Origin: a virus
Length of the DNA: 21,419 nucleotides
IMG/VR virus record: IMGVR_UViG_3300005915_000957
Span: 1-21,419 of that record
Direction: 5' to 3' (one strand)
The first letter of the stretch is position 1. Every line of letters begins with the position of its first letter. The notes under the pieces were generated by a model. It made no database searches. It was not told the DNA's origin and was given only the letters and a program-made list of their open reading frames with translations. Positions 7,492-14,816 of this stretch are shown piece after piece. The translations under genes were made by a program, and so were the position numbers.

Positions 7492-7857
7492 TTATGTCTG
7501 GTCGGGAAGTGTGAAACCATCAGCCCAGCAATTTACTTTGCTTGCAGTAGCAGCATAAACCTGTATGGTATCATTTGTGTCATTTAAAGGTATAGGCACA
7601 TCATATACTGCAGTGTCACTTGCTGCCACACTCTGTTGCCAAACCTCATCGTTTATATCAGCCGTGTCTACCGAACCACCCGATGCAGCTACACGGCAGA
7701 CAGTGCATACAATAGCTGATGAATGTGTATTGTGAAATGTGATGGCAGTAACAACAGTATCAAGTGTGGTTGCGTTTGTTACAATAGTTTCCGCAGCGCC
7801 AACAGTTGTTTGAGTTATGTATGCTACCTTTCCGAGTTGTTTGCTAATTAATCCCAA
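7492..7857 (-). CDS. Small beta-sandwich-like virion protein
   Basis: A 121-residue protein with a TTG start. It begins LISKQLGKVAYITQTTVG and has alternating beta strands (TVVTAITFHNTHSSAIVCTV, DTAVYDVPIPLNDTNDTIQVY) and a final WADGFTLPD. The pattern is that of a compact beta sandwich. As I recall, proteins of this length ending in W-A-D-G recur among the small structural genes of environmental tailed phages, but I cannot name a family. It could be a head or tail decoration protein. It sits in a run of small genes, each with its own strong ribosome site, suggesting high expression. Confidence 0.65.
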   Translation of the reverse strand: MGLISKQLGKVAYITQTTVGAAETIVTNATTLDTVVTAITFHNTHSSAIVCTVCRVAASGGSVDTADINDEVWQQSVAASDTAVYDVPIPLNDTNDTIQVYAATASKVNCWADGFTLPDQT

Positions 7858-7865
7858 AGTTGTAA

Positions 7866-7871
7866 CCTCCT
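7866..7871 (-). promoter_or_regulatory. Ribosome binding site supporting a second TTG-type start
   Basis: A perfect AGGAGG lies 8 nucleotides before TTG at 7857-7855. No in-frame ATG exists nearby, so the 121-residue gene should start at TTG. Confidence 0.75.
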
Positions 7872-7887
7872 GTTTATATTAAGCATG

Positions 7888-8130
7888 TCACGCATAGCCT
7901 CCCATGATTTGGCCAACTAGAACCTCTAGCGTTGTAAGACTTCCTATTCCAGCAGACACACTTTTACTATTAGAACCATCATGGTTATGTCCCGTAGCAT
8001 TGTCCATACTTAAATTATACTTTGTAACTATTTCAGTGTTTGATGTATTGACATCAGCGGCAGCATTTTCTGTATCATCCTCGATAGTAATAATTACATT
8101 TGTGTCAATGGCAAATTCTCCAGCACCCAT
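7888..8130 (-). CDS. Small virion accessory protein with GHNHDG motif
   Basis: An 80-residue protein. Two ATGs follow each other. The AGGAGG site (8140-8135) leaves only one base before the first and four before the second, so I take the second (8130). The protein is Asn/Asp/Thr-rich with a beta-like start (FAIDTNVIITIEDDTE) and the motif TGHNHDGSNSKSV. That short His-Asp motif is common in phage fibre and baseplate-like proteins, where such segments often precede a trimeric region or bind a metal. The C-terminus is a helix (LTTLEVLVGQIMGG). The ribosome site overlaps the stop of the upstream gene. Function unknown. Confidence 0.65.
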   Translation of the reverse strand: MGAGEFAIDTNVIITIEDDTENAAADVNTSNTEIVTKYNLSMDNATGHNHDGSNSKSVSAGIGSLTTLEVLVGQIMGGYA

Positions 8131-8139
8131 CATTCCTCC

Positions 8140-9783
8140 TTATCCGTATGCCCTTATAACATTTCTAATCTGATACGACAGCTCCCCGCCTCCGTATCTC
8201 ATTGCGTCCTTTGCGTTTACACCATCATTCCTTATAATTATCTGTAAATATCTGAATGGTTCTTTGACTCCTAATGGTCGTGAGATATACGGGTGATTAG
8301 TCCAGACAGATTTTCCCCATAGGGTTGTAGTCGTTGTATTATCCGTATCGTTCCAAAACGGTATATCACTTTGTAGTGTCAAATATCTATCGGTTCTCGG
8401 CATGATTTTACTACCATCAATTAACCACTGAACATATGTAGAGTTGTTATAATATTGTGATATAATAGGAGTATATAGTTGTAACATCTTTGTGGCAGAT
8501 ATGCCAGATGGAATCGCTGCACCAGTCACAATTTCAGTCTTAATATCGGACGCTGTTGCGGCAGTATAATCTTTAAAGTATCTGTAGCTACCCTCACTAT
8601 CAGTTTCCTCATATAGGTAAACATAACCAGAACTATCACCGCACCAAATTTCAGGTGTTCCATCCGAGTTAAGTATTGCCCCGTAGGTATGTGGCTCATA
8701 AGCAGCACCATTATCCCACCAACCAGACCATACATCTGACCATCCTAATGAAGTTCTGTTCCCACTATGTTCCAGAGAATATACAAGGGCAGTGTCTTTT
8801 AGGTCGCCAACATTACAATTAACTCCCCACAATATCTCATCGTTATTCTTATCATACACGCTCACTATATCAGAATGTTCATCAACGGAATTATATTTCC
8901 GTCTAATATTTCTATCAATCGGTATTATTTCCATACCATTCTCAACAGCTTGTCGCAATATCCCACGATACAAGTGACTCTCATCAGCAAAATAAACGGC
9001 ATTACCTACGCTTTGAATACTCCAGTGAGATGTTGAGCCAAAGCTGTTCGCAACCGTAATTTGTTCAGTGTCAGTATCAGTAGTATCAGCACCAGTAATA
9101 ATGTTTACAGTATTCTTTTGGAAGAACATTGCAAAATTATACGCTAATGCAAGTCCTGTTATACGGTTTCCGCCAACATTAGAATTGACACTCCAGTTAT
9201 GTGATACGTCAGGGTCGCCCCATGTCCACGCAGTGCCGTTTAGCGTGGCACTCACGTACACATCGTAAGGTGCATCGTCCATACCCGCTGCAAGCATTCT
9301 ATCATCGTATACAATGATGTATCGAGGTGCATCAAGACCTGACACAAATGTAATTGAGGTGAATGTGTTCCCATCGTAACGGAAAAAGTCAGTACCATTA
9401 CACATATACGCTTGCACACGACCGTTTCCTTCATAGAATGTTGCCCATGTCGGACGGTCAGATGAATTTAAATCCTTTATAGCCTCAAATGTATCGTTGT
9501 CTGTACGCCATTTGTACAGTTTGTTACCAGCAGTAACCAATGTTGTCTGGTCTTGGTCTGAACCTTCTGGTTGCCAATAGTCATAGATTGATGTTACTGC
9601 ACCATCGAGAGCAGTTGCATTCAACGTGCGACAGCCACCACGAGTAAACAAGTTTCCACTCTCATCGAGGTGGCAATTCTTCGCACGGTAGACCTGATTA
9701 GGCATGACGCTGAATAAATCATTTGAGTTATTTACACCGAGAGAAGGTGACGGCATGCTTGTTCTATATAATTGTTCTGGCAA
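8140..9783 (-). CDS. Large beta-rich tail hub / packaged-DNA stabilisation protein candidate
   Basis: A 547-residue protein with a TTG start. It is beta-rich throughout, with repeated W/Y-G-x strands (KLYKWRTDNDTFEAI, FFRYDGNTFTSITF, DVYVSATLNGTAWTWG, TYGAILNSDGTPEIWCG, GYVYLYEETDSEGSYRYF), suggesting a beta-propeller followed by a C-terminal beta domain. An early segment (LFTRGGCRTLNATALDGA) resembles the R-x-G start of P22 gp10-type stabilisation/hub proteins, which close the portal after packaging and hold the tailspikes. Its length is also close to that family (about 470-550). Position after the adaptor agrees. A receptor-binding tail protein is the main alternative. No enzyme motif is visible. 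Confidence 0.5.
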   Translation of the reverse strand: MPEQLYRTSMPSPSLGVNNSNDLFSVMPNQVYRAKNCHLDESGNLFTRGGCRTLNATALDGAVTSIYDYWQPEGSDQDQTTLVTAGNKLYKWRTDNDTFEAIKDLNSSDRPTWATFYEGNGRVQAYMCNGTDFFRYDGNTFTSITFVSGLDAPRYIIVYDDRMLAAGMDDAPYDVYVSATLNGTAWTWGDPDVSHNWSVNSNVGGNRITGLALAYNFAMFFQKNTVNIITGADTTDTDTEQITVANSFGSTSHWSIQSVGNAVYFADESHLYRGILRQAVENGMEIIPIDRNIRRKYNSVDEHSDIVSVYDKNNDEILWGVNCNVGDLKDTALVYSLEHSGNRTSLGWSDVWSGWWDNGAAYEPHTYGAILNSDGTPEIWCGDSSGYVYLYEETDSEGSYRYFKDYTAATASDIKTEIVTGAAIPSGISATKMLQLYTPIISQYYNNSTYVQWLIDGSKIMPRTDRYLTLQSDIPFWNDTDNTTTTTLWGKSVWTNHPYISRPLGVKEPFRYLQIIIRNDGVNAKDAMRYGGGELSYQIRNVIRAYG

Positions 9784-9786
9784 TAT

Positions 9787-9794
9787 CTTCCTCT
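9787..9794 (-). promoter_or_regulatory. Ribosome binding site supporting a TTG start
   Basis: AGAGGAAG on the minus strand ends 3 nucleotides before TTG at 9783-9781, with the GAGG core 6 bases away. The next in-frame ATG, 27 bases downstream, has only TATATAGAACAAGC in front of it. TTG is therefore the better start for the 547-residue gene. The site overlaps the TAG stop of the preceding gene. Confidence 0.7.
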
Positions 9795-10326
9795 ATTTAA
9801 GCATTTCGGCTAATTTAACTTTACTTGTTCCGACTGGAACTGTGATGCCTTTTTCTTTAGCTATTGCACGAAGGTCTGTCATATTCACTTCTGCTACAGG
9901 TTTCGGTTCTGGTTTAACTTCAACAATAGGTGGTGCTTCAGCTTGCGCTTTTCCAATCTGCTGTCCAGCCAATAGTATAGCCAATGTATTCTTCAGTTCA
10001 GCAACTTCAGTTTCCAGTTTCGAGGCATTGAGTACAATTTCTTCTTTCGATTTCGGGTCAGGTTTCGGGTCATATATATTCTTACCAAGTATAGCTTCTA
10101 CTTCTCTGTCCTCACGTTTCGGATTAGCTATAGTCGTACCTCTTTGCTGATACGAATGTCCAGCAGGTAATGACGGGTGTGGCCCAACTGCTATCGGTGC
10201 TCCCGAACCAATCACAGGCATCTCTGACCGTTCATGTGTTTCGACACCTACCTTACTACCAAGTTTCTTAGCACCTTCGATAAACGATGCTTTAATTATT
10301 TCTTTTGTTACCATTGGATTACTCAT
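9793..10326 (-). CDS. Virion-associated protein with coiled coil and HeH/LEM-like C-terminal domain
   Basis: A 177-residue protein. Residues about 1-30 are basic and helical; 35-75 are Pro/Gly-rich and probably disordered (GSGAPIAVGPHPSLPAGH). Residues about 95-120 form a short coiled coil (LNASKLETEVAELKNTLAI), followed by a Pro/Glu linker (EAPPIVEVKPEPKPVAE). The last 31 residues (MTDLRAIAKEKGITVPVG, then SKVKLAEMLK) match the two-helix HeH/LEM/SAP-like fold often found at the ends of phage head and tail proteins, where it may bind DNA or protein. Its stop codon lies inside the ribosome site of the next gene. Role unknown; a linker or assembly factor at the neck would fit. Confidence 0.7.
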   Translation of the reverse strand: MSNPMVTKEIIKASFIEGAKKLGSKVGVETHERSEMPVIGSGAPIAVGPHPSLPAGHSYQQRGTTIANPKREDREVEAILGKNIYDPKPDPKSKEEIVLNASKLETEVAELKNTLAILLAGQQIGKAQAEAPPIVEVKPEPKPVAEVNMTDLRAIAKEKGITVPVGTSKVKLAEMLK

Positions 10327-10349
10327 AATGTTTCCTTCCTATTGGGTTT

Positions 10350-11222
10350 TTACCATACTCTTTGATTTTGCTTTCTAATCTTTCTTGGGGCTTGTGATGT
10401 CTTACGAGATAGCTTATTCTTCATTCGGCTACTATTTTCAAAACTGTACCTTGCGAGTTGAGAATCATCTTGCTGATTTCCGATGAGTGTTCTGCGGATA
10501 GCTTTATCAACAATTTCATCGAGATAGTGTTCTGGCATTGGACTCATTAAGTCAAATATCGTTGAACTATCAATAGCAGTATCTTGGGCATCAAATGTGA
10601 ATGTCCGTGTGCTTGCTACAAAATCAGTTATGCGAGTCATCTGAGTGTTAGTCACACATTTCATTCCAATGTAATAGTCATCTTCGAGTACAAGTTGTCC
10701 ACCAGACATTGTTTCTGGTAACACCGCAGTCGTTGTACTTCCAGATTCAGCAGTAGCATATAAGAACCCAGTCGGTCTACGTGTGTACCATATGCGTAAT
10801 GTACCACTACTGTTCTTCGTAGGAATATTCAATGTGTTGCCGTTCAAGCTCCACTCAATTCCATCGCTGTAATACTCACTCCAGTTGTTTCTGTAAAGTA
10901 ACCTATCTCCCCAAATAGTATAGATTGTCCCAACAGGATTATCTACTCCAGCCGTAATATTTTCAATCATCGTGATTATTTCATGGTCAAACTTGAATAA
11001 GTCTGGCAAGTAATATGTTTCACTGCCGTCAAGTGTTAAGTCATATGATGTTGAAAGTATCAAGGAATCAGTAAGCGTCATCTCATCACACAAAATATTC
11101 TGTGCATTATCAAGTCTGCTCACTATGAGATTTTCCATGTTGTCATCAAGCGTTGCTAGTTCCATTGAGAAACCAGTGTCTGCTTTAACCTCTAATATGA
11201 GTTGCCGTGTTGTTTTGAGCAT
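10350..11222 (-). CDS. Probable head-to-tail adaptor (connector) protein
   Basis: A 290-residue protein. The N-terminus is helical (TTRQLILEVKADTGFSMELA, then MENLIVSRLDNAQNILCDEM), the pattern of ring-forming adaptors whose helices dock under the portal. The middle is beta-rich (SETYYLPDLFKFDHEII, TIWGDRLLYRNNWSEYY, GTLRIWYTRRPTGFLY), and the C-terminus is again helical and basic (LDEIVDKAIRRTLIGNQQ ... RKIRKQNQRVW). This helix-beta-helix layout and the position after capsid and before the stabilisation protein match podovirus adaptor or tail-accessory proteins such as the P22 gp4 class in role, though I see no decisive motif. Its start overlaps the preceding stop by one base (TAATG). Confidence 0.6.
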   Translation of the reverse strand: MLKTTRQLILEVKADTGFSMELATLDDNMENLIVSRLDNAQNILCDEMTLTDSLILSTSYDLTLDGSETYYLPDLFKFDHEIITMIENITAGVDNPVGTIYTIWGDRLLYRNNWSEYYSDGIEWSLNGNTLNIPTKNSSGTLRIWYTRRPTGFLYATAESGSTTTAVLPETMSGGQLVLEDDYYIGMKCVTNTQMTRITDFVASTRTFTFDAQDTAIDSSTIFDLMSPMPEHYLDEIVDKAIRRTLIGNQQDDSQLARYSFENSSRMKNKLSRKTSQAPRKIRKQNQRVW

Positions 11223-11758
11223 TATGGTTTTCCTTCACCATGTCCTGCAAATAAGAATTTACTTTTGCCGTGTGAACTATTTTTAGCATCACCAAGACTT
11301 ACTACTAATGGTGAAAGCTCCTTTGCTATATCTGTGTTGCGTTCTCTGTCTGCAATTTCTTGCCGTGCTTTTGCGTAACCTTCTTCATTTGCCATCATTC
11401 GTGCTTGACGTGCAATCCCTACTGAACTCCACCAAATACTCCGTCTAACCTGTTCTAACTCACGAGCATCAACGGTGCGATACGAACCATCGTCATTCTT
11501 TATAGGAGTAACAACATACGGAAGTTCGCCAATACGCTTGTGTACAACATTCCAACATAAATGTAGTCTGTCCCATTTAAACGATAGCGTTGATTCAATC
11601 TGTTTTAATTTAAACTGTAGGTGTTTCGGAATAGTCATGTGTTCACGAACCCCTATAATGTTTCCATTTAATTTAGTCCAGTAGCTTATCGTTCCCTTAT
11701 CGAAAGTACAGCGATGATACAGTACCTCTTTAAGTTTGTCAGACGCTTCTTTCTTCAT
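11222..11758 (-). CDS. Unknown phage protein between capsid and connector genes
   Basis: A 178-residue soluble protein. The first 90 residues are mixed alpha/beta (YWTKLNGNIIGVREHMTIP, LKQIESTLSFKWDRLHLCWN), and a central stretch ends in DDGSYRTVDARELEQVR. The rest is a charged helix (RRSIWWSSVGIARQARMM, ARQEIADRERN) and a Gly/Lys-rich tail. I recognise no family. It follows the structured non-coding gap, with AAGGAAA before its ATG. Its stop overlaps the next start as TAATG, so it is coupled to the probable adaptor gene. Proteins at this place in podovirus-like genomes are often minor head or assembly proteins; nothing in the sequence decides this. Confidence 0.7.
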   Translation of the reverse strand: MKKEASDKLKEVLYHRCTFDKGTISYWTKLNGNIIGVREHMTIPKHLQFKLKQIESTLSFKWDRLHLCWNVVHKRIGELPYVVTPIKNDDGSYRTVDARELEQVRRSIWWSSVGIARQARMMANEEGYAKARQEIADRERNTDIAKELSPLVVSLGDAKNSSHGKSKFLFAGHGEGKP

Positions 11759-11779
11759 TTATGTTTCCTTATTTATTAT

Positions 11780-12019
11780 GTAAGAGTTGACAGGATTCGA
11801 TACCTGCACGGTTATCATTTGTGGCTTTCCTCAGCGGTCAGTTCGCATCCATAAATACCGCTATCAGTTAAGTCGTCATTCCTACTTGACTTTACTACCA
11901 CCGTGTGTCAATGCGTTGATAATCTAGGAGTTAATAAGCGTCTCAGCTTGGCCTTGATACCCCGTAGTCAGGGCTAATAACCTCAACACGTTAGCGTCTA
12001 TCTTTCGCCACAACCTCAC
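11780..12019 (-). ncRNA. Candidate structured RNA of unknown class in the only large gap, with tRNA T-arm-like 3' end
   Basis: The 271 bases between 12029 and 11759 hold no convincing gene. On the minus strand the ends pair: GTGAGGTTG (12019-12011) with CAACTCTTAC (11789-11780), nine pairs with one bulge and two G-U pairs. Next to it TTGTGGC (12013-12007) matches GCCACAA (11825-11819) exactly. Just before the 3' strand is a hairpin CAGG-8 nt-CCTG (11806-11791) whose core GGTATCGAATCC is one base longer than the tRNA T-arm consensus GGTTCGAATCC. Inside are GTGTTGA/TCAACGC (11989-11983 with 11919-11913), AGCGGT/ACCGCT and AAGTC/GACTT hairpins. A possible pseudoknot is CACGGT with ACCGTG (11905-11900 and 11812-11807). 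Closing helix plus T-arm recalls a tmRNA, but no D-loop GG-TTCGAC, CCA end or tag frame is seen. A 5' leader controlling the next gene is an alternative. Confidence 0.4.
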
Positions 12020-12029
12020 ATTATTTAAG

Positions 12030-13412
12030 TTATACCTTCGCTAATGTTTCTTTCCTACCGAATATCGGTATGATTATTCCTTCGTAATCTATACTTGCTG
12101 TTGCACTCCGAATATCAATGATACGATTTTCAAAGTAAGTACCAGCTTTAGCACCGATGTCATTGTCAGCATCTTTATAGGCAATAAACACTTTACCATT
12201 ACCAGCATATACCATACCTTGTATACCGCCACCAGCAGAAGCAGTTTCAGTGAAGTTATCAGCCGATGCGTCCATAGTAACTGTTCTGTTTCCAGTACCA
12301 CTCAGCAAGAAACTAACAATTCTTCCACGTGTTCCATCGTCATACTTCAGGAACCCACGAGTACTATCACGCATACAAACTCCTGTGTCAGTATGTGTAC
12401 CAGCCTCCATAACAACTGCCGTACCTGCTGTAAGCGTTGTAGCTGCTGAAGTCAAAACCTGAACAGCAGCGTCACTTGAAGCATCAATAAATCCTAGTAC
12501 AATCGCTTGATTAGCTCCACTATATATAGCCTCAAGCTCAGTAGCAGCAACATTAGAACCGATAACTTTCTCAGTACCATATGACCCGATAACACCTGCG
12601 GCAGAAACAGTTGCAACTCTACCTTTGAGATATGTGTCATCATCAGTATAGCCAACAAATGCTTCATTGTTACCAGCAGGGCAAGCTACAAGTTCGGCGG
12701 GTGCAGAAGCACTTACTTCAACCTGTGAGCCAAGTGTGCCAATAACAAGACCAGAATAAGGTGCAGCTACAGAAGCAAGGTCGCCATCGCTATCGTGCCA
12801 TGCGAAAAACAATACACCTGCTCTTGGTTCGCAAATACCATAACCAATACCAGCAACCTCAGTACCAGCGTCAGTACCATCTAGGACTTTCTCGTCACCT
12901 AATGTAATAGTTGTTCCGTCTACGCTACAAATCTTGCCATAAACATAGTCGTCACCAACAGTATCACGGAAAATAATAGCAAAGTGTGTACCTGCTGTGC
13001 CAATAGCAGTAACACCAATACTATCTGTATCGCCATCAGTCAGCGATGTTATTGTTCCTCCAACGGGAACTGTTCCACTAAGGTCAACAACTGTGCCTTC
13101 GCACACTGCATTTGTTATATTTGATACCACAACATATTTCGTGTCCGTGAGTCTAACTGTACGAATTGTTACTGGATTGTCACCATCAATTTCGACAACC
13201 GCAGTAGGAAAATTTAAACCGTCACGAGGACTGTATCCATTTTCATTATATACAGCAGCACCAGTACCATTAGCATTAATGTAGTTTAAATATGCGCCCG
13301 TATATTCTCTGGGTAATACATTCTGTATAGATGCAGGTTCATTTGCACTTACAGATGTAGTACCTGTAAAATATGCATGTTCGCATCGTCTAAAATTTGT
13401 TCCTGAACTCAT
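12030..13412 (-). CDS. Probable seven-bladed beta-propeller virion protein
   Basis: A 460-residue protein starting at the ATG preceded by AAAGGA. An upstream in-frame ATG at 13457 lies inside the hairpin and has no ribosome site. The sequence is built from about seven repeats of 50-60 residues. Each opens with a beta strand and a Y/F-x-D-type turn, for example AIIFRDTVGDDY, LFFAWHDSDGDL, AFVGYTDDDTYL, GFLKYDDGTRG and VFIAYKDADNDI, followed by a strand and a Gly-Thr-rich hairpin. This pattern is that of a beta-propeller. Position directly after the capsid gene suggests a capsid decoration, neck or fibre protein. There is no enzyme motif. I recognise no named family. The repeat structure is seen in the sequence; the fold and role are inferred. 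Confidence 0.75.
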   Translation of the reverse strand: MSSGTNFRRCEHAYFTGTTSVSANEPASIQNVLPREYTGAYLNYINANGTGAAVYNENGYSPRDGLNFPTAVVEIDGDNPVTIRTVRLTDTKYVVVSNITNAVCEGTVVDLSGTVPVGGTITSLTDGDTDSIGVTAIGTAGTHFAIIFRDTVGDDYVYGKICSVDGTTITLGDEKVLDGTDAGTEVAGIGYGICEPRAGVLFFAWHDSDGDLASVAAPYSGLVIGTLGSQVEVSASAPAELVACPAGNNEAFVGYTDDDTYLKGRVATVSAAGVIGSYGTEKVIGSNVAATELEAIYSGANQAIVLGFIDASSDAAVQVLTSAATTLTAGTAVVMEAGTHTDTGVCMRDSTRGFLKYDDGTRGRIVSFLLSGTGNRTVTMDASADNFTETASAGGGIQGMVYAGNGKVFIAYKDADNDIGAKAGTYFENRIIDIRSATASIDYEGIIIPIFGRKETLAKV

Positions 13413-13429
13413 TTGATTTCCTTTATTAA

Positions 13430-13455
13430 GCTGACGGCAGTTTCCCACCGCCAGC
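13430..13455 (-). terminator. Strong hairpin between capsid and the next gene (attenuator or mRNA processing site)
   Basis: On the minus strand GCTGGCGGT (13455-13447) pairs with GCCGTCAGC (13438-13430): nine base pairs including two G-U pairs, with an 8-nt loop. Read on the plus strand the same positions give two A-C mismatches, so the fold is specific to the transcribed strand. The following bases are TTAATAAAGG, not a run of U, and the next gene's ribosome site lies within them. Partial terminator or mRNA stabiliser is more likely than full termination. Confidence 0.5.
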
Positions 13456-13461
13456 AATTAT

Positions 13462-13482
13462 TAGCCCTATAGCTTCTGGCTA
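13462..13482 (-). promoter_or_regulatory. Small hairpin just after the capsid gene
   Basis: On the minus strand TAGCC and GGCTA pair with an 11-nt loop, about 14 bases after the capsid stop codon and just before a stronger hairpin. On its own it is weak. As part of a tandem pair after the most abundant structural gene it may protect or define the 3' end of a processed capsid mRNA. Confidence 0.3.
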
Positions 13483-13495
13483 CCTGTGTTTGTGG

Positions 13496-14788
13496 TTATA
13501 ACTTCGTATCAGATACAACCGTAATGTCAGTAAGTTTACCATTCTTTGCACGGTTAGTAATACCGAGCGTCAGATAATGCATATACGTGGCAAACATCTG
13601 GTCTTTGTCTAACGTCTGATTACGTGAACCGCCACCGAAATCAATCCAGCCAGGCGAACCAGGTTGGTAGAAAGCGAGTGTTGACGGGTCAATGAAATAA
13701 ATCTCGTCCGCCAAATACGGGTCACGGAATACATTAATACCATTGAAGTTCAAGGTAGGCCATGCAGCATCAAGCGTAGGAGCATTCATAATTGTGTTAT
13801 TCTGGTCTTCCAGATTAGCATAAGTATTCCATACGCCAGGTGATGTTGCCATGAAGCCAGTCTGACCCTGAGCAACGATTTCAATCTGTGTAGCCATTTC
13901 ATTCATACGGAGAGATGTGAGAGCTTCCGCAGTTCCAGGAGTTGCGCCATAACCTACCTGTGAACGCCACTCTGGATATGTGTCAGCATTGATACCCTGT
14001 AGCGTTGTAGCTATTGTGGCATCATCAATGAGTGATTTAACACCCTGCATCTCATGTCCGTAGTTATCATTTGAAGCTGTGGAACTTGCAGCATTATAGA
14101 GATAAGAACCATCATCTATAGATGTCGAAGTACCACTTACCGTTAAGATTGCTGATGTTGATGGGAAAGCACCAGGAGTAACAGCAGTCACAAGTACACC
14201 AGCATTTTCTACAGTTCCGCCAGAATCACGGGATTGCAGATACATGCCTTTTGTAATATGACGTGCACCATTAACGTCAGAGTTATTATAGCCACTCCAA
14301 CCAGATGCGTTATCAACTGTTAAAGCTCCTGTGCCACTATCGTCACCGTCCATCTGACAGAGAATAGCAAGACCGTCACCACAAGACTGACGATTTAAAC
14401 TCTGTGCAAATGCTTGAGCTTTTGTGTCAATTTCTTCTGATAGAGCTTCGACAACGGCAAATTTACTTCCGCCCATTGTGGTAGCCATTGACTGACCACT
14501 GAGAGAAATCTTGAAATAATGCCAGTTGAATCCTACTTGCGAAAGGTCAATATTGGTTGCGGTTGCCTGTGGCAAGCTATCGCCTTCAGCAAGAGTACCA
14601 GTACCGCCATTATAATTATATCTTACATGAATATTAAATTGCTTTCCGCCATGTGCCATAGTCGGAATAGTTGTTTCTAATTGTTTCATAAACAAGTTCC
14701 GAGTCGGAATCTGTTTGTAAACTTGGTCACTATAGTACTCGTGAAGTAAATCAGTCAGAGTAGTTCTAGTCCCTGGGGTATCAGCCAT
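13496..14788 (-). CDS. Major capsid protein
   Basis: A 430-residue protein forming the capsid shell. It lies directly after the scaffold. The N-terminal part (TLTDLLHEYYSDQVYKQIP, ATTIPTMAHGG-like segment, then FNIHVRYNYNGGTGTLAEGD) resembles the N-arm and E-loop of HK97-fold coat proteins. A helix EALSEEIDTKAQAFAQSLNR resembles the spine helix. Residues about 150-235 are Ser/Thr/Gly-rich and beta-like (GVLVTAVTPGAFPSTSAILT) and may be an inserted surface domain. The C-terminus (DQMFATYMHYLTLGITN) is typical of the A-domain end. There is no cleavage-site or protease gene nearby, consistent with scaffold-driven assembly. AAAGG precedes the ATG by 9 bases. Which coat family it belongs to cannot be fixed by eye. 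Confidence 0.85.
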   Translation of the reverse strand: MADTPGTRTTLTDLLHEYYSDQVYKQIPTRNLFMKQLETTIPTMAHGGKQFNIHVRYNYNGGTGTLAEGDSLPQATATNIDLSQVGFNWHYFKISLSGQSMATTMGGSKFAVVEALSEEIDTKAQAFAQSLNRQSCGDGLAILCQMDGDDSGTGALTVDNASGWSGYNNSDVNGARHITKGMYLQSRDSGGTVENAGVLVTAVTPGAFPSTSAILTVSGTSTSIDDGSYLYNAASSTASNDNYGHEMQGVKSLIDDATIATTLQGINADTYPEWRSQVGYGATPGTAEALTSLRMNEMATQIEIVAQGQTGFMATSPGVWNTYANLEDQNNTIMNAPTLDAAWPTLNFNGINVFRDPYLADEIYFIDPSTLAFYQPGSPGWIDFGGGSRNQTLDKDQMFATYMHYLTLGITNRAKNGKLTDITVVSDTKL

Positions 14789-14816
14789 GATTCTTGCCTT
14801 TCAGTTTGTTAATATC

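Noticed and set aside
11786-11814. TTGACA followed 17 bases later by GGTTAT on the plus strand as a promoter
   Set aside because: The -10 match is poor, it would read against all genes, and the sequence is explained by the T-arm-like hairpin.
11780-11860. A conventional tRNA ending in GGTATCGAATCC on the minus strand
   Set aside because: No matching 5' acceptor strand within tRNA distance, the T-loop has an extra base, and no anticodon arm is found.
13413-13457. The upstream ATG at 13457 as start of the propeller gene
   Set aside because: It lies at the edge of a stable hairpin without a ribosome site; the ATG at 13412 has AAAGGA at good spacing.
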